The notes: a model not told the origin generated them from the sequence alone. Shown: positions 17,065 to 28,214, counted from the stretch's first letter. The stretch is 64,000 nucleotides of DNA from Acinetobacter sedimenti (GCF_022601685.1 NZ_JAKUML010000001.1:156208-220207), one strand, 5' to 3'. Numbers and translations are program-made.

Positions 17065-17703
17065 ATGGCTATTGGTCTAGTCGGTCGCAAGTGCGGTATG
17101 ACCCGCATCTTCACTGAAGCCGGCGTCTCTGTGCCAGTCACAGTGATCGAAGTCGATCCAAACCGTATTACACAAATCAAAACACTTGAAACTGATGGTT
17201 ATCAGGCGATTCAAGTGACTACTGGTGAACGTCGCGAATCTCGCGTAACGAGCGCTCAGAAAGGTCACTTTGCAAAAGCTGGTGTGGCTGCTGGTCGTCT
17301 TGTGAAAGAGTTTCGTGTAACTGAAGCGGAACTTGAAGGTCGCGAAGTTGGTGGAACTATCGGTGTTGATCTGTTTGAAGTTGGTCAAGTAGTTGACGTA
17401 ACAGGTCAGTCGAAAGGTAAAGGTTTTCAAGGTGGTGTTAAGCGTTGGAATTTCCGTACGCAAGATGCAACTCATGGTAACTCTGTATCTCACCGTGTTT
17501 TGGGTTCTACAGGTCAAAACCAAACACCTGGTCGCGTGTTCAAAGGCAAAAAAATGGCTGGTCACTTAGGTGATGAACGCGTAACTGTGCAAGGTCTTGA
17601 AGTGGTATCTATCGACGCAGAACGTTCAGTTCTTGTTGTTAAAGGTGCTATTCCTGGTTCAACTGGCGGTGACGTTATCGTACGTCCTACCATCAAGGCT
17701 TGA
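17065..17703 (+). CDS. rplC: 50S ribosomal protein L3
   Basis: A 212-residue early assembly protein of the large subunit that reaches toward the peptidyl-transferase centre. The N-terminal [15 protein letters not shown], the extended [13 protein letters not shown] loop, and [20 protein letters not shown], which contains the Gln methylated by PrmB in E. coli, are present. The 67-base spacer from rpsJ is the longest within this operon and holds AGAGG before the start. Confidence 0.98.
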   Translation: MAIGLVGRKCGMTRIFTEAGVSVPVTVIEVDPNRITQIKTLETDGYQAIQVTTGERRESRVTSAQKGHFAKAGVAAGRLVKEFRVTEAELEGREVGGTIGVDLFEVGQVVDVTGQSKGKGFQGGVKRWNFRTQDATHGNSVSHRVLGSTGQNQTPGRVFKGKKMAGHLGDERVTVQGLEVVSIDAERSVLVVKGAIPGSTGGDVIVRPTIKA

Positions 17704-17714
17704 GGGGAAATAAA

Positions 17715-18317
17715 GTGAATTTAAAAACTGTTTCCGGCTCTGCGGTTGAATTGTCTGAAGTTGCTTTCGGTCGTGAGTTTAACGAAGCGCTTGTACACCA
17801 AGTTGTAACAGCTTACTTAGCTGGTGGTCGTCAAGGTTCTCGTGCACAAAAATCACGTGCAGACGTATCTGGCGGTGGTAAAAAGCCATTTCGTCAAAAA
17901 GGTACTGGTCGTGCTCGTGCTGGTTCTATTCGTAGCCCTATCTGGGTAGGTGGTGGTAAAACTTTTGCTGCTCGCCCACAAGATTGGTCTCAAAAAGTTA
18001 ACCGTAAAATGTATCGTGGTGCGATGCAATGTATTTTGGCTGAACTTGTTCGCCAAGATCGTTTGGTATTGGTTGAAGATATTCAAGTATCTGCACCAAA
18101 AACCAAAGAGCTTATTTCTAAGTTGAATGACTTGAATGCAAGCCGTGCATTAATCGTAACTGATGCTGTTGATGAGAATCTTTACCTAGCTGCTCGCAAC
18201 ATTCCACATGTTGATGTGGTCGACGCAACTGCAATCGATCCAGTAAGTTTGATCGCATTTGATAAAGTTGTTATGTCTGTTGCTGCTGCGAAGAAAATTG
18301 AGGTAGAACTCGGATGA
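17715..18317 (+). CDS. rplD: 50S ribosomal protein L4
   Basis: A 200-residue protein lining the exit tunnel; in E. coli it also represses its own operon. I place the start at the GTG at 17715, because GAGGGGAA lies just upstream and the product then begins [13 protein letters not shown] with the family length of about 200. The tunnel loop is seen as [21 protein letters not shown] followed by [12 protein letters not shown]. The stop overlaps the rplW start by four bases. Confidence 0.97.
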   Translation: MNLKTVSGSAVELSEVAFGREFNEALVHQVVTAYLAGGRQGSRAQKSRADVSGGGKKPFRQKGTGRARAGSIRSPIWVGGGKTFAARPQDWSQKVNRKMYRGAMQCILAELVRQDRLVLVEDIQVSAPKTKELISKLNDLNASRALIVTDAVDENLYLAARNIPHVDVVDATAIDPVSLIAFDKVVMSVAAAKKIEVELG

Positions 18318-18646
18318 ACAACGAACGTATCTATCAAGTCCTACGTGGACCTGTATTCTCAGAGAAAGCACAAGTTTTAGGCGATACTGCTGGTGTTCAA
18401 GTGTTCAAAGTTGATATTCATGCAACTAAACTTGAAATCAAAAAAGCGGTTGAACAACTCTTTGGTGTGCAAGTTGTGAAAGTAAATACAACAATCACTA
18501 AAGGTAAAACTAAACGCTTTGGTAAAACATTAGGACGTCGTTCTGATGTGAAAAAAGCATACGTCACCCTGAAAGCTGGCCAAGATGTAGAAATGGCTGA
18601 CTTGGGCGATACCGCTGCTGATTCAATAAGCAATACAGCGGAATAA
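18314..18646 (+). CDS. rplW: 50S ribosomal protein L23
   Basis: A 110-residue protein at the tunnel exit, where trigger factor and SRP dock. Motifs: [26 protein letters not shown] and the basic [15 protein letters not shown] loop. It is some ten residues longer than E. coli L23, with an acidic tail ([18 protein letters not shown]). Its start overlaps the rplD stop. Confidence 0.97.
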   Translation: MNNERIYQVLRGPVFSEKAQVLGDTAGVQVFKVDIHATKLEIKKAVEQLFGVQVVKVNTTITKGKTKRFGKTLGRRSDVKKAYVTLKAGQDVEMADLGDTAADSISNTAE

Positions 18647-18657
18647 GGACGAAAATT

Positions 18658-19482
18658 ATGCCAATTCAAAAATGTAAGCCAACGTCTCCAGGGCGTCGCT
18701 TTGTGGAAAAAGTGGTGCATAACCACCTTCATAAAGGAAAGCCGTTTGCAGCGTTGACTGAAGCTAAAAAACGTACTGGTGGTCGTAATAACAACGGTCA
18801 CATCACGACTCGTCACGTTGGTGGTGGTCATAAGCAACAGTACCGTATTGTAGACTTCAAACGTAATAAAGATAGCATTCCAGCGGTTGTTGAGCGTATC
18901 GAATACGATCCTAACCGTACAGCGCACATCGCATTGTTAAAATATGCTGATGGTGAGCGTCGCTATATCATTGCGCCGAAAGGTTTGCGTGCAGGTGATA
19001 AAGTTCAATCTGGTAACGATGCACCAATTCGTCCAGGTAACTGTTTGCCACTTCGCAATATGCCAATCGGTTCTACGATTCACAACATCGAGCTTAAAAT
19101 CGGTAAGGGTGCACAGTTGATGCGTTCTGCTGGTACTTCAGCACAGTTGTTGGGTCGTGATGGTATTTACGCAATTATTCGTCTGCGTTCAGGTGAAATG
19201 CGTAAAGTGCATGTTGAGTGCCGTGCTGTGTTAGGTGAAGTATCTAACTCAGAAAGCAACCTTCGTTCATTGGGTAAAGCTGGTGCATCGCGCTGGCGTG
19301 GTGTTCGTCCTACCGTTCGTGGTATGGCGATGAACCCAGTTGACCATCCACATGGTGGTGGTGAAGGGCGTAACAAAGGTATTCAACCTGTAAGCCCATG
19401 GGGTCAAAAAGCGAAAGGGTACAAGACTCGTACCAATAAGCGTACGACTAAGATGATTATTCGCGATCGTCGCGTCAAGTAA
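18658..19482 (+). CDS. rplB: 50S ribosomal protein L2
   Basis: A 274-residue core protein needed for subunit association and peptidyl transfer. The near-invariant C-terminal region is intact: [20 protein letters not shown], which includes the conserved His, followed by GGEGRN. The N-terminal [14 protein letters not shown] and the basic end [13 protein letters not shown] are typical. Length equals the family norm. Confidence 0.98.
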   Translation: MPIQKCKPTSPGRRFVEKVVHNHLHKGKPFAALTEAKKRTGGRNNNGHITTRHVGGGHKQQYRIVDFKRNKDSIPAVVERIEYDPNRTAHIALLKYADGERRYIIAPKGLRAGDKVQSGNDAPIRPGNCLPLRNMPIGSTIHNIELKIGKGAQLMRSAGTSAQLLGRDGIYAIIRLRSGEMRKVHVECRAVLGEVSNSESNLRSLGKAGASRWRGVRPTVRGMAMNPVDHPHGGGEGRNKGIQPVSPWGQKAKGYKTRTNKRTTKMIIRDRRVK

Positions 19483-19494
19483 GGAATCTAACTA

Positions 19495-19770
19495 ATGCCT
19501 CGTTCATTAAAAAAAGGTCCATTCGTCGACGCACACTTGTTTGCTAAGGTTGAAGCTGCAGTCGCTGCGAACAACCGCAAGCCGATCAAGACATGGTCAC
19601 GTCGTTCGATGATCCTCCCAGATTTTGTTGGTTTAACAATCTCTGTTCATAATGGTCGTAACCACGTTCCAGTAATTATTACTGAGCACATGGTTGGACA
19701 TAAACTTGGTGAATTCGCGCCAACCCGTACCTATCGTGGTCACGGTGTTGACAAGAAATCTAAACGTTAA
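19495..19770 (+). CDS. rpsS: 30S ribosomal protein S19
   Basis: A 91-residue head protein that contacts tRNA and S13. [14 protein letters not shown] at the start and [16 protein letters not shown] near the end are invariant family segments. It lies 12 bases after rplB and 8 before rplV. Confidence 0.98.
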   Translation: MPRSLKKGPFVDAHLFAKVEAAVAANNRKPIKTWSRRSMILPDFVGLTISVHNGRNHVPVIITEHMVGHKLGEFAPTRTYRGHGVDKKSKR

Positions 19771-19778
19771 TAGGTGTC

Positions 19779-20111
19779 ATGATGGAAGTAACTGCAAAAT
19801 TACGCGGTGCCGCTATCTCGGCACAAAAAGCACGTTTAGTTGCTGATCTTATCCGTGGTAAGTCAGTTGCGCGCGCACTCGATATTTTGAGCTTCAGCAA
19901 CAAAAAAGCTGCTGTGTTAGTCAAAAAAGCACTCGAATCTGCGATCGCCAATGCTGAACACAACAACAGCTTAGATGTTGATGATCTCAAAGTAACAACG
20001 ATCTTCGTTGACGAAGGTATGAGCCTTAAACGCATCATGCCACGTGCAAAAGGTCGTGCGGATCGTATCACTAAGCGTACCTGTCACATCACTGTTAAGG
20101 TAGGAGTTTGA
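19779..20111 (+). CDS. rplV: 50S ribosomal protein L22
   Basis: A 110-residue protein whose beta-hairpin lines the exit tunnel, a site of macrolide resistance changes in other bacteria. Motifs: [20 protein letters not shown], and [20 protein letters not shown], the tunnel hairpin. Two ATG codons are adjacent (19779 and 19782) after AGGTG, so the first Met is uncertain by one residue. Confidence 0.97.
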   Translation: MMEVTAKLRGAAISAQKARLVADLIRGKSVARALDILSFSNKKAAVLVKKALESAIANAEHNNSLDVDDLKVTTIFVDEGMSLKRIMPRAKGRADRITKRTCHITVKVGV

Positions 20112-20112
20112 T

Positions 20113-20862
20113 ATGGGTCAGAAGGTTCATCCAATCGGTATCCGCCTAGGTGTTGTGAAGCGTCATAACGCCAACTGGTATGCGAGCCCGAAACAATACG
20201 CTGAATATTTGCTAAAAGATCTTCAAGTTCGTGAGTTTTTGAATAAAAAACTTAAGAGTGCGATGGTCAGCAAAATTCTTATCGAACGTCCAACAGGTGC
20301 TGCTAAGGTAACAATTAGCACTGCTCGTCCTGGTATAGTTATCGGTAAAAAAGGCGAAGACATTGAGAAATTACAACGCGAATTAACATCTATTATGGGT
20401 GTTCCTGCGCAAGTAAGCATTCATGAAATTGATCGCCCTGACTTAGACGCACGTTTGGTTGCTGAAGCGATTGCTTCACAACTCGAAAAGCGCGTAATGT
20501 TCCGTCGTGCTATGAAGCGTGCGGTACAAAACACTATGCGTGCTGGTGCGAAAGGTATCAAGGTAGAAGTTTCTGGTCGTTTAGGTGGTGCAGAGATTGC
20601 ACGTACTGAATGGTATCGTGAAGGTCGTGTGCCTTTGCATACACTTCGTGCGGACATCGACTACTCTACTTTCCGTGCAGAAACAACTTACGGTACGATC
20701 GGTGTTAAAGTTTGGATTTTCCGTGGTGAGATCTTGGGTGGCATGAAACAAGTCATGAACCCAGCACCTGCTGAAGAGCGTCCAGCTAAACGTGGTCGTG
20801 GTCGTGGTGAAGGTCAAGAGCGTCGTGGTCGTCGTTCAGACCGTGCAGACAAGGGAGAATAA
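20113..20862 (+). CDS. rpsC: 30S ribosomal protein S3
   Basis: A 249-residue protein at the mRNA entry site with helicase function. The KH domain is marked by [16 protein letters not shown], and [12 protein letters not shown] begins the protein. It is about 16 residues longer than E. coli S3; the extra is an arginine/glycine-rich tail ([16 protein letters not shown]) that probably contacts RNA. Confidence 0.98.
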   Translation: MGQKVHPIGIRLGVVKRHNANWYASPKQYAEYLLKDLQVREFLNKKLKSAMVSKILIERPTGAAKVTISTARPGIVIGKKGEDIEKLQRELTSIMGVPAQVSIHEIDRPDLDARLVAEAIASQLEKRVMFRRAMKRAVQNTMRAGAKGIKVEVSGRLGGAEIARTEWYREGRVPLHTLRADIDYSTFRAETTYGTIGVKVWIFRGEILGGMKQVMNPAPAEERPAKRGRGRGEGQERRGRRSDRADKGE

Positions 20863-20865
20863 TCC

Positions 20866-21279
20866 ATGTTGCAACCTAAACGTACCAAATTCCGTAAAGT
20901 GCACAAAGGCCGTAACACTGGTCTAGCGCATCGTGGTAGTACAGTATCATTCGGTACGATCGCATTGAAAGCGACTGAACGTGGTCAAATGACTGCGCGT
21001 CAGATCGAAGCAGCGCGTCGTACGATTAGCCGTCGTGTAAAACGTGGTGGTAAGATTTACATTCGTGTATTCCCTGACAAGCCAATTACCGAAAAACCAT
21101 TAGAAGTTCGTATGGGTAAAGGTAAAGGTTCTGTTGAATACTGGGTTTGCCAAATCAAGCCAGGTAAGATCCTGTACGAAATGGAAGGTGTGAACGATGA
21201 GTTGGCACGCGAAGCATTCACGCTTGCAGCTGCTAAGCTCCCGTTTAAAACCACTATCGTAACTCGGACGGTAATGTAA
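20866..21279 (+). CDS. rplP: 50S ribosomal protein L16
   Basis: A 137-residue protein near the A-site tRNA elbow. [17 protein letters not shown] and the central [24 protein letters not shown] are diagnostic, and [12 protein letters not shown] carries the loop hydroxylated at Arg in E. coli. The stop shares one base with the rpmC start (TAATG). Confidence 0.98.
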   Translation: MLQPKRTKFRKVHKGRNTGLAHRGSTVSFGTIALKATERGQMTARQIEAARRTISRRVKRGGKIYIRVFPDKPITEKPLEVRMGKGKGSVEYWVCQIKPGKILYEMEGVNDELAREAFTLAAAKLPFKTTIVTRTVM

Positions 21280-21476
21280 TGAATACTAAAGATCTACGTG
21301 AAAAATCGGTAGAAGAGTTGAAAGCTTTGCTTGATGAGCAACAGCTAAACCAATTCCGTCTTCGCATGGCGAAAGCGACTGGTCAATTGGGCAAAACGCA
21401 CGAAGTGCAAATTGCTCGTAAGGCGATCGCACGCATCAAGACACTCCTTACCGAAAAACAGGGGAACGGACAATGA
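21279..21476 (+). CDS. rpmC: 50S ribosomal protein L29
   Basis: A 65-residue two-helix protein beside L23 at the tunnel exit. [20 protein letters not shown] and [11 protein letters not shown] are family segments. Its start overlaps the rplP stop and its stop overlaps the rpsQ start by four bases, implying translational coupling through all three genes. Confidence 0.97.
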   Translation: MNTKDLREKSVEELKALLDEQQLNQFRLRMAKATGQLGKTHEVQIARKAIARIKTLLTEKQGNGQ

Positions 21477-21730
21477 GTGAGAATACAGTTCGCACTTTAA
21501 CGGGTAAAGTTGTAAGCGACAAAATGGATAAGTCTATTGTTGTACTTATCGAACGTCGTGTTCAACACCCGTTGTATGGCAAATCAATCCGCCGTTCAAC
21601 TAAGTTACATGCTCATGATGAGAACAATACTGCCAAGATTGGTGATGTTGTAACCATCAAAGAAAGCCGCCCAATTTCTAAAACTAAAGCTTGGACTTTA
21701 GTGGAAGTGGTTGAAGCAGCTGCTGAGTAA
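21473..21730 (+). CDS. rpsQ: 30S ribosomal protein S17
   Basis: An 85-residue OB-fold primary 16S rRNA binder. [18 protein letters not shown] and [20 protein letters not shown] are diagnostic. It is the last gene of the classical S10 operon; an 89-base gap with a small hairpin follows before rplN. Confidence 0.97.
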   Translation: MSENTVRTLTGKVVSDKMDKSIVVLIERRVQHPLYGKSIRRSTKLHAHDENNTAKIGDVVTIKESRPISKTKAWTLVEVVEAAAE

Positions 21731-21779
21731 TTCAACGTTCTTGTTGCATCATTGGTTAATTTCGAGTAGGATTTACGCC

Positions 21780-21819
21780 TTTCGAATGAGCCAGTGATGC
21801 TCGGTTTTGGAGTAGGGCA
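21780..21819 (+). other. hairpin in the S10-spc junction
   Basis: GAGC and GCTC separated by CAGTGAT, followed by GGTTTT, form a small hairpin just before the rplN ribosome site (GGAGTAGGG). It could attenuate, but it is weak and I see no clear separate spc promoter in the 89-base gap. Confidence 0.3.
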
Positions 21820-22188
21820 ATGATTCAAACCGAAAGTATGCTCGACGTAGCAGATAACAGTGGTGCACGCCGCGTACAATGTATTAAAGTACTTGGTGGC
21901 TCGCATCGTCGTTACGCTTCAGTTGGCGATATTATTAAAGTAACAGTAAAAGAAGCAATTCCACGTGGTCGTGTTAAAAAAGGCGACGTAATGAATGCTG
22001 TTGTTGTTCGTACCAAGTTTGGTATTCGTCGTCCAGATGGTTCTGTGATCCGTTTTGATGACAATGCTGCGGTGATTTTGAACAATAACAAAGCACCGAT
22101 TGCAACTCGTATTTTCGGACCAGTGACTCGTGAGCTTCGTACTGAACAGTTCATGAAAATCATCTCATTGGCTCCAGAAGTTCTATAA
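21820..22188 (+). CDS. rplN: 50S ribosomal protein L14
   Basis: A 122-residue protein at the subunit interface, also the docking site of the silencing factor Rsf[21 protein letters not shown] at the start and GPVTRELR followed by [12 protein letters not shown] at the end are diagnostic. It opens the spc group. Confidence 0.98.
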   Translation: MIQTESMLDVADNSGARRVQCIKVLGGSHRRYASVGDIIKVTVKEAIPRGRVKKGDVMNAVVVRTKFGIRRPDGSVIRFDDNAAVILNNNKAPIATRIFGPVTRELRTEQFMKIISLAPEVL

Positions 22189-22197
22189 GAGACAGTC

Positions 22198-22518
22198 ATG
22201 GCTAAAATCAAAAAAGGCGATCAAGTGATCGTGATCGCTGGTAAAGAAAAAGGCAAGCAGGGTACTGTTCTGTCTATTTCAGAAGATCGTGTTAAGGTCG
22301 AAGGCCTTAACTTGGTGAAGAAGCATCAAAAGCCAAACCGTGTAACAGGCGCTGAAGGCGGCATTGTTACTCAAGAGGCTTCGCTTCATATCTCTAACGT
22401 GGCAATATTTAATGCTACAACCCAAAAGGCTGACCGTATTGGTTACCAAGTTGATGCAGAAGGCACGAAAACTCGTGTTTACAAGTCAAATGGTGAAGCA
22501 GTGGCGGCGGCGAAGTAA
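22198..22518 (+). CDS. rplX: 50S ribosomal protein L24
   Basis: A 106-residue assembly initiator of the large subunit. The KOW motif is [19 protein letters not shown], and [14 protein letters not shown] follows. Lys and Gly spacing is normal. It lies nine bases after rplN. Confidence 0.97.
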   Translation: MAKIKKGDQVIVIAGKEKGKQGTVLSISEDRVKVEGLNLVKKHQKPNRVTGAEGGIVTQEASLHISNVAIFNATTQKADRIGYQVDAEGTKTRVYKSNGEAVAAAK

Positions 22519-22533
22519 TAGGTTGATAGGGCA

Positions 22534-23070
22534 ATGGCCAGACTTAAAACTCGTTATAACGACGAACTTAAAGCTAAGCTTAAAGAAGAGCTAGGCATTA
22601 AGAATGTGATGGAGATTCCTCGCATCACAAAAATCACTCTAAACATGGGTGTTGGTGCAGCTGCAACTGATAAGAAATTATTAGATGGTGCTGTAGCAGA
22701 CATGACGTTAATTGCTGGTCAAAAACCAGTAGTTACGCTTGCACGTAAATCAATCGCTGGTTTTAAAATTCGTGATGGTTGGCCAATCGGATGTAAAGTT
22801 ACATTACGTGGCGACCAAATGTATGAATTCTTAGATCGCTTGATCTCTATTGCAATCCCACGTATCCGTGACTTCCGTGGTTTCTCATCGAAATCATTTG
22901 ATGGTCGTGGTAACTACTCAATGGGTTTGAAGGAGCAAATCGTTTTCCCTGAAATCGATTTCGATAAGATTGATCGTATTCGTGGTATGGATATTACCGT
23001 TACTACGACTGCTCGCACCGATGACGAAGGCCGTGCGCTTATGCGTGCATTCGGCTTCCCGTTCAAATAA
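22534..23070 (+). CDS. rplE: 50S ribosomal protein L5
   Basis: A 178-residue 5S rRNA binder contacting P-site tRNA. Motifs: [34 protein letters not shown], and [20 protein letters not shown]. In E. coli the mRNA just upstream is the S8 translational operator; I cannot confirm a similar structure here. Confidence 0.98.
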   Translation: MARLKTRYNDELKAKLKEELGIKNVMEIPRITKITLNMGVGAAATDKKLLDGAVADMTLIAGQKPVVTLARKSIAGFKIRDGWPIGCKVTLRGDQMYEFLDRLISIAIPRIRDFRGFSSKSFDGRGNYSMGLKEQIVFPEIDFDKIDRIRGMDITVTTTARTDDEGRALMRAFGFPFK

Positions 23071-23079
23071 GAGGTCGAT

Positions 23080-23385
23080 ATGGCTAAGAAAGGTATGATT
23101 AATCGCGAATTAAAACGTGAGAAAACAGTCGCTAAATACGCTGCAAAACGTGCTGAATTAAAAGCAATCATTGCAAACGTAAATGCGTCTGAAGAAGAGC
23201 GTTTTGAAGCGATGATGAAATTTCAAGCATTACCACGTAATGCATCTCCAGTGCGTCTGCGTAACCGTTGTGGTTTGACTGGTCGTCCACATGGTTATTT
23301 CCGCAAGTTCGGTCTAAGCCGTAACAAATTGCGTGATACCGTGATGCAGGGTGATGTCCCAGGCGTTGTTAAGGCAAGCTGGTAA
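23080..23385 (+). CDS. rpsN: 30S ribosomal protein S14
   Basis: A 101-residue head protein of the long, zinc-free type: it lacks the paired CxxC motifs of short S14. [20 protein letters not shown] and [16 protein letters not shown] are diagnostic. Confidence 0.98.
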   Translation: MAKKGMINRELKREKTVAKYAAKRAELKAIIANVNASEEERFEAMMKFQALPRNASPVRLRNRCGLTGRPHGYFRKFGLSRNKLRDTVMQGDVPGVVKASW

Positions 23386-23398
23386 GGAGCGACTATAA

Positions 23399-23794
23399 AT
23401 GAGTATGCAAGATACCGTTGCCGACATGCTAACACGTGTTCGTAACGCACAAATGGCAAATAAAGCAACTGTTGCTATGCCAAGCTCTAAATTGAAGGTT
23501 TCAATTGCAAACGTTCTAGAGCAAGAAGGTTATGTTTCTGGCGTTGAAGTATCTGAAGAAGGTGCTAAAGCGACATTGACGATTACCTTAAAATATTTTG
23601 AAGGCAAACCAGTTATCGAAAGCATTAAGCGTGTAAGCCGTCCAGGTCTACGCCAATATCGCAATAAAGATAGCTTACCGAGCGTTAAGCAAGGTTTGGG
23701 TGTTGCAATTGTTTCTACAAGCAAAGGTGTCATGACTGACCGTGCGGCTCGTGCTGCTGGTGTTGGTGGTGAAGTCCTTGCTTTTGTATCTTAA
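23399..23794 (+). CDS. rpsH: 30S ribosomal protein S8
   Basis: A 131-residue protein that binds the central 16S domain and in E. coli represses the spc operon. [20 protein letters not shown] and the C-terminal [20 protein letters not shown] are diagnostic. Confidence 0.98.
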   Translation: MSMQDTVADMLTRVRNAQMANKATVAMPSSKLKVSIANVLEQEGYVSGVEVSEEGAKATLTITLKYFEGKPVIESIKRVSRPGLRQYRNKDSLPSVKQGLGVAIVSTSKGVMTDRAARAAGVGGEVLAFVS

Positions 23795-23807
23795 TAGGTG
23801 ATTCCTC

Positions 23808-24341
23808 ATGTCTCGTGTGGCTAAAGCCCCAGTAACTGTACCGAATGGTGTAACAGTTACTCAGAACGGCCGGCAGGTCGAAGTGAAAGGCAGCAAAGGT
23901 ACGTTGTCTCTCAACCTGCATGCGCTGGTCGAGCTAAAACAGGAAGAAGGTCAACTTCAAATTGCTCCTAAGCAAGAGTCGAAAGACGCTTGGATGCAAG
24001 CTGGTACTGCTCGCGCTGTATTAAACAACCTTGTGAAGGGTGTAAGTGACGGTTTTGAACGTAAATTACAACTAATCGGTGTTGGTTATAAAGCTGCGGT
24101 GAAAGGTAATGTAGTTAACCTTAGCCTTGGTTTTTCTCATCCAATCGATTACAACTTGCCTGAAGGTGTGACAGCTGAAACACCTACTGCGACTGAAATT
24201 ATTTTGAAGTCTGCAAATAAGCAATTATTAGGTCAAGTTGCTTCTGAAATCCGTGGCTATCGTCCGCCAGAGCCTTATAAAGGTAAAGGTGTGCGTTATT
24301 CTGACGAAGTTGTACTTCGTAAAGAAGCTAAGAAGAAATAA
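23808..24341 (+). CDS. rplF: 50S ribosomal protein L6
   Basis: A 177-residue protein near the GTPase centre. The duplicated fold is visible, and the second-domain end [20 protein letters not shown] is invariant. Length equals that of E. coli L6. Confidence 0.98.
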   Translation: MSRVAKAPVTVPNGVTVTQNGRQVEVKGSKGTLSLNLHALVELKQEEGQLQIAPKQESKDAWMQAGTARAVLNNLVKGVSDGFERKLQLIGVGYKAAVKGNVVNLSLGFSHPIDYNLPEGVTAETPTATEIILKSANKQLLGQVASEIRGYRPPEPYKGKGVRYSDEVVLRKEAKKK

Positions 24342-24355
24342 GGCGCGAGGTTCTT

Positions 24356-24706
24356 ATGAACGAAAAGAAACAATCCCGCTTGCGTCGTGCAAAAAGCACA
24401 CGCTTGCACATTCGTGCATTGGGTGCGACTCGTTTGTGTGTAAACCGCACACCGCGTCACATTTATGCGCAAGTTATCTCTGCAGATGGTGGCAAAGTAT
24501 TGGCGCAAGCTTCTACTTTGGATGCAACTTTGCGTAGTGGTACTACGGGTAACGTTGATGCTGCAACTAAAGTTGGTGCATTGATCGCTGAACGTGCGAA
24601 AGCTGCTGGCGTAACAAAAGTTGCATTTGACCGTTCTGGTTTTAAATTTCATGGTCGTATCAAAGCCTTGGCTGATGCTGCTCGTGAAAACGGCTTGGAG
24701 TTCTAA
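24356..24706 (+). CDS. rplR: 50S ribosomal protein L18
   Basis: A 116-residue 5S rRNA-binding protein. The basic N-terminus [17 protein letters not shown] and the end [20 protein letters not shown] with ENGLEF are diagnostic. It sits two bases before rpsE. Confidence 0.98.
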   Translation: MNEKKQSRLRRAKSTRLHIRALGATRLCVNRTPRHIYAQVISADGGKVLAQASTLDATLRSGTTGNVDAATKVGALIAERAKAAGVTKVAFDRSGFKFHGRIKALADAARENGLEF

Positions 24707-24708
24707 TC

Positions 24709-25206
24709 ATGGCTAAAGTTGAACAAAACGAAGGTCTTGTTGAAAAGCTGGTTGCCGTTGATCGTGTAGCCAAAGTGGTTAAAGGTGGTCGTATCTTCTC
24801 TTTCACAGCATTAACTGTTGTAGGTGATGGTAACGGTCGCGTAGGTTTTGGTCGTGGTAAAGCACGTGAAGTTCCAGCTGCTATTCAAAAAGCACTTGAA
24901 GCTGCTCGTCGCAACATGATTACAGTTGACCTAAAAGGCACAACTTTACAACATCCTGTGAATGCGCGTCATGGTGCAAGCCGTGTGTACATGCAACCTG
25001 CATCTGAAGGTACTGGCGTAATTGCTGGTGGCGCAATGCGTGCTGTTTTAGAAGCAGCGGGTGTACATAACGTACTTGCGAAATGTTATGGCTCTACAAA
25101 TGCCGCTAACGTAGTAAACGCAACTTTTAATGGTTTGCGTGACATGACTTCTCCTGAGAAAGTCGCTGCGAAACGTGGTAAATCAGTAGAAGAAATTCAA
25201 GGGTAA
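24709..25206 (+). CDS. rpsE: 30S ribosomal protein S5
   Basis: A 165-residue protein of the mRNA entry site and decoding fidelity. [20 protein letters not shown] and [16 protein letters not shown] form the N-terminal double-stranded RNA-binding fold. [19 protein letters not shown] is in the C-terminal domain. Confidence 0.98.
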   Translation: MAKVEQNEGLVEKLVAVDRVAKVVKGGRIFSFTALTVVGDGNGRVGFGRGKAREVPAAIQKALEAARRNMITVDLKGTTLQHPVNARHGASRVYMQPASEGTGVIAGGAMRAVLEAAGVHNVLAKCYGSTNAANVVNATFNGLRDMTSPEKVAAKRGKSVEEIQG

Positions 25207-25211
25207 TAATC

Positions 25212-25388
25212 ATGAAAACGATTAAAGTTACCCAGACTAAATCATCAGCGCATCGTTTGAAAAATCACAAACTTTGCCTACAAGGTTTAGGTCTGCGTCG
25301 CATTGGTCATACTGTAGAAGTTGTTGATACTCCTTCTAACCGCGGTATGATCAATAAAGTCTACTATATGGTTAGTGTAGAGGAATAA
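25212..25388 (+). CDS. rpmD: 50S ribosomal protein L30
   Basis: A 58-residue large-subunit protein, easily missed because of its size. [16 protein letters not shown] starts the protein, and [20 protein letters not shown] is the family core, followed by [10 protein letters not shown]. It lies between rpsE and rplO as in other proteobacteria, with AATAATC before the ATG and no strong purine run, consistent with coupling to rpsE. Confidence 0.97.
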   Translation: MKTIKVTQTKSSAHRLKNHKLCLQGLGLRRIGHTVEVVDTPSNRGMINKVYYMVSVEE

Positions 25389-25392
25389 GCCC

Positions 25393-25833
25393 ATGACTCT
25401 GCGTTTAAATGAACTTGCACCTGCAGAAGGTGCAAAACGTGACAATCTTCGTCTAGGTCGCGGTATCGGTTCTGGTGTCGGTAAGACTGGTGGTCGTGGT
25501 GTGAAAGGTCAAAAATCACGTAAAAGTGGTGGTGTTCGCCCAGGCTTCGAAGGTGGTCAAACAGCGTTGTATCGTCGTTTACCGAAATTTGGTTTTACTA
25601 GCCAAATCGCATTAAAAACAGCTGAAGTACGTTTGTCTGAGCTTGCTAAAGTTGAAGGTGATATCGTTTCACTAGAAACTTTGAAAGCTGCGAACGTAGT
25701 ACGTAAAGATATGTTGCGTGCTCGTATTGTACTTTCTGGTGATGTTGCTCGTGCATTCACTATTCAAGGTGTTGCATTGACTAAGGGTGCGAAAGCTGCT
25801 GTTGAAGCGGCTGGTGGTAAAGTCGAGGAGTAA
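25393..25833 (+). CDS. rplO: 50S ribosomal protein L15
   Basis: A 146-residue assembly protein. The glycine/lysine-rich N-terminal arm ([20 protein letters not shown], then [16 protein letters not shown]) that threads the 23S rRNA is complete. The globular end [16 protein letters not shown] is typical. Confidence 0.98.
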   Translation: MTLRLNELAPAEGAKRDNLRLGRGIGSGVGKTGGRGVKGQKSRKSGGVRPGFEGGQTALYRRLPKFGFTSQIALKTAEVRLSELAKVEGDIVSLETLKAANVVRKDMLRARIVLSGDVARAFTIQGVALTKGAKAAVEAAGGKVEE

Positions 25834-25839
25834 TCGTCG

Positions 25840-27192
25840 GTGTCTATGTCTCCTAGTTCTTCGGGTCATGTGCATTTGCAAAAAGGGCAACCTTTTTATG
25901 TGAAGTATCGTGAAATTATTAACCGATTGATGTTCCTTGTTGGAGCATTATTGGTGTTTCGACTAGGAGCGCATATACCTGTACCTGGTATTAATAATGC
26001 TGCACTAGAGAATTTATTTAATGCAAACCAAGGAACTATCCTTGGTATGTTTAATATGTTCTCTGGTGGTGCGTTAGAGCGTATGTCGATTCTTGCGCTT
26101 GGGATCATGCCGTATATTTCGGCATCGATCATTGTGCAGCTCATGTCTTCTGTCGTGCCTTCGTTAGAAGCATTAAAGAAAGAAGGTGAGCAAGGTAAAC
26201 GTAAAATCCAACAATATACTCGTCAGGGTACATTATTACTTGCACTGGTTCAGTCAGTCGGTATGTGTGCTGGTTTGATTAGTCAAGGGATTACGTTATC
26301 TACAGGCTTAGCATTTTATGTTCCTGCTGTGACCTCTTTGGTTGCAGGTACCATGTTTTTGATGTGGTTGGGTGAGCAAATTACTGAGCGTGGTGTAGGT
26401 AATGGTATCTCGATGATTATCTTTGCAGGTATTGTTGCAGGTTTACCAACATTGGTGATGCAAACTTTCTCATCTGTTGAAAGCGGACAGAGTAGTTTGA
26501 TTGCGATATTAGTGTTTGCGGTATTGTCTTTGATCGTTTTGGCGGCCATTGTCTTTATCGAAAAAGCACAACGTCGTGTCCCAGTGAACTATGCACAAAA
26601 GCAGCAAGGTCGTCGTGTCTTTACTGCACAGCAGACACATTTGCCATTAAAGATTAATATGGCGGGTGTGATTCCTGCGATCTTTGCAAGCTCACTGCTA
26701 TTGTTCCCTGCAAGTTTGGGTCAATGGGTGGGAAGTAATGATCCAGATGCGGGCATTATTAAACGTGCTTTACAAGATTTGGCATTGGTTTTGTCACCTG
26801 GACAGCCGTTATATTTAATTCTGTTCGGTGCTTTAATTATCTTCTTCTGTTACTTCTATACCGCTTTGGTATTTAGTCCTAAAGAAGTTGCTGAGAATCT
26901 AAAACGTAGTGGTGCATATGTGCCAGGTATTCGCCCAGGTGAACAGACGTCACGGTATTTAGATCATATTCTCAATCGGTTGACCTTCATCGGTGCGATC
27001 TATATGACCATCATCTGCTTGATGCCGATGGTGCTACAAAGCTCTTTCGGTGTGCCATTTTATTTAGGTGGAACATCGTTGCTGATTGTTGTGGTTGTTG
27101 TGATGGATTTTATGGCACAGCTACAAGCTCATTTAACATCGCATCAATATGATAATCAAACATTGATGAAAAAATCGACCGCTCAACCATAA
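25840..27192 (+). CDS. secY: protein translocase channel subunit SecY
   Basis: A 450-residue, ten-helix inner-membrane channel that exports proteins with SecE, SecG and SecA. The plug and lateral-gate regions ([20 protein letters not shown]), the C5 loop [12 protein letters not shown] and the C4 loop YAQKQQGRR are present. I take the GTG at 25840 as start because GAGGAG ends nine bases before it; the ATG at 25846 is 15 bases away and would remove only two residues. It follows rplO within the spc operon, as usual. Confidence 0.98.
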   Translation: MSMSPSSSGHVHLQKGQPFYVKYREIINRLMFLVGALLVFRLGAHIPVPGINNAALENLFNANQGTILGMFNMFSGGALERMSILALGIMPYISASIIVQLMSSVVPSLEALKKEGEQGKRKIQQYTRQGTLLLALVQSVGMCAGLISQGITLSTGLAFYVPAVTSLVAGTMFLMWLGEQITERGVGNGISMIIFAGIVAGLPTLVMQTFSSVESGQSSLIAILVFAVLSLIVLAAIVFIEKAQRRVPVNYAQKQQGRRVFTAQQTHLPLKINMAGVIPAIFASSLLLFPASLGQWVGSNDPDAGIIKRALQDLALVLSPGQPLYLILFGALIIFFCYFYTALVFSPKEVAENLKRSGAYVPGIRPGEQTSRYLDHILNRLTFIGAIYMTIICLMPMVLQSSFGVPFYLGGTSLLIVVVVVMDFMAQLQAHLTSHQYDNQTLMKKSTAQP

Positions 27193-27214
27193 GTTGGAGC
27201 AATAGAGGTTTATC

Positions 27215-27331
27215 ATGAAAGTTCAAGCTTCAGTGAAAAAAATTTGTGGTAACTGTAAAGTTATCCGTCGTAATGGGGTGATTCGCGTAATTTGTAGCGC
27301 AGAGCCTCGTCATAAACAACGTCAAGGTTAA
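27215..27331 (+). CDS. rpmJ: 50S ribosomal protein L36 (zinc-binding form)
   Basis: A 38-residue protein: [19 protein letters not shown] with the zinc ligands Cys11, Cys14, Cys27 and His33 (C-x2-C-x12-C-x5-H) all present. This is the zinc-containing paralogue. AGAGG is the ribosome site. It closes the spc group between secY and rpsM, the standard position. Confidence 0.97.
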   Translation: MKVQASVKKICGNCKVIRRNGVIRVICSAEPRHKQRQG

Positions 27332-27348
27332 TCTTAATCTTAGACCTG

Positions 27349-27403
27349 TTGATTTATTAGGTTTTTTGGGTTAATATCCGCCCCTCAAGATTTTTGTGGG
27401 GCG
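27349..27403 (+). promoter_or_regulatory. possible alpha-operon promoter and leader hairpin
   Basis: TTGATT (27349-27354), 17 bases, then TAATAT (27372-27377, 4 of 6 to consensus). It is followed by a GC hairpin CGCCCC (27379-27384) with GGGGCG (27398-27403). No T run follows the hairpin, so it is not an ordinary terminator. In E. coli, S4 represses this operon through a pseudoknot leader; equivalence is not shown. Confidence 0.4.
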
Positions 27404-27439
27404 GCTCATTATCACGAGTGCCTTGTTGGAGAAAAGTCA

Positions 27440-27796
27440 ATGGCTCGTATTGCCGGTGTAAACATTCCGGATAACAAGCATGCTGTTATCTCTCTTACGT
27501 ATATCTTTGGTGTTGGTCTTCACACTGCTAAGAACATCTTGGCTGCTGTGGGTATCGCTCAAACAACGAAGATTCGTGAATTGGATGACGCTCAGCTAGA
27601 TGCGATTCGCTCGGAAATTGCTAAGGTTCCTACCGAAGGTGATTTACGTCGTGAAATTTCCATGAACATTAAACGTTTAATGGATTTAGGTTGCTACCGC
27701 GGCCTTCGTCATCGTCGCAGCTTGCCTGTCCGTGGTCAACGCACCAAAACTAACGCACGTACCCGTAAAGGTCCGCGCAAACCGATTAAAAAGTAA
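27440..27796 (+). CDS. rpsM: 30S ribosomal protein S13
   Basis: A 118-residue head protein that contacts the large subunit and P-site t[23 protein letters not shown] begins it, and [20 protein letters not shown] with the basic tail is diagnostic. It is the first gene of the alpha group, 109 bases after rpmJ. Confidence 0.98.
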   Translation: MARIAGVNIPDNKHAVISLTYIFGVGLHTAKNILAAVGIAQTTKIRELDDAQLDAIRSEIAKVPTEGDLRREISMNIKRLMDLGCYRGLRHRRSLPVRGQRTKTNARTRKGPRKPIKK

Positions 27797-27815
27797 GATT
27801 TTTGGAAGCTAAAAG

Positions 27816-28202
27816 ATGGCTAAAGATACTCGCACACGCAAGAAGGTCTCTCGTACCGTCTCTGAAGGTGTTGCACACATTCACGCGTCTTTTAATAACA
27901 CCATTGTAACGATTACCGATCGTCAAGGTAATGCATTGGCTTGGGCTACCTCTGGTGGACAAGGCTTCCGTGGATCACGTAAATCAACTCCGTTTGCTGC
28001 TCAGGTAGCGGCTGAAGTTGCTGGTAAAGCAGCTTTGGACTACGGTTTGAAAAACTTGGACGTCCTTGTAAAAGGTCCTGGTCCAGGTCGTGAATCTGCG
28101 GTTCGTGCATTAGGTGCAGTGGGTTATAAGATTAACAGCATTACCGATGTGACCCCAATTCCTCACAACGGTTGCCGTCCACCTAAAAAACGTCGCGTGT
28201 AA
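27816..28202 (+). CDS. rpsK: 30S ribosomal protein S11
   Basis: A 128-residue platform protein. [34 protein letters not shown], and the end [16 protein letters not shown] are invariant in the family. Confidence 0.98.
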   Translation: MAKDTRTRKKVSRTVSEGVAHIHASFNNTIVTITDRQGNALAWATSGGQGFRGSRKSTPFAAQVAAEVAGKAALDYGLKNLDVLVKGPGPGRESAVRALGAVGYKINSITDVTPIPHNGCRPPKKRRV

Positions 28203-28214
28203 GGAGAAACATTC

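Noticed and set aside
17077..17565. 162-codon minus-strand frame inside rplC
   Set aside because: It mirrors the biased codon use of a ribosomal gene, has no ribosome site, and lies fully inside a certain gene.
18418..18927. 169-codon minus-strand frame across rplW and rplB
   Set aside because: Antisense shadow of two certain ribosomal genes; it even crosses their junction.
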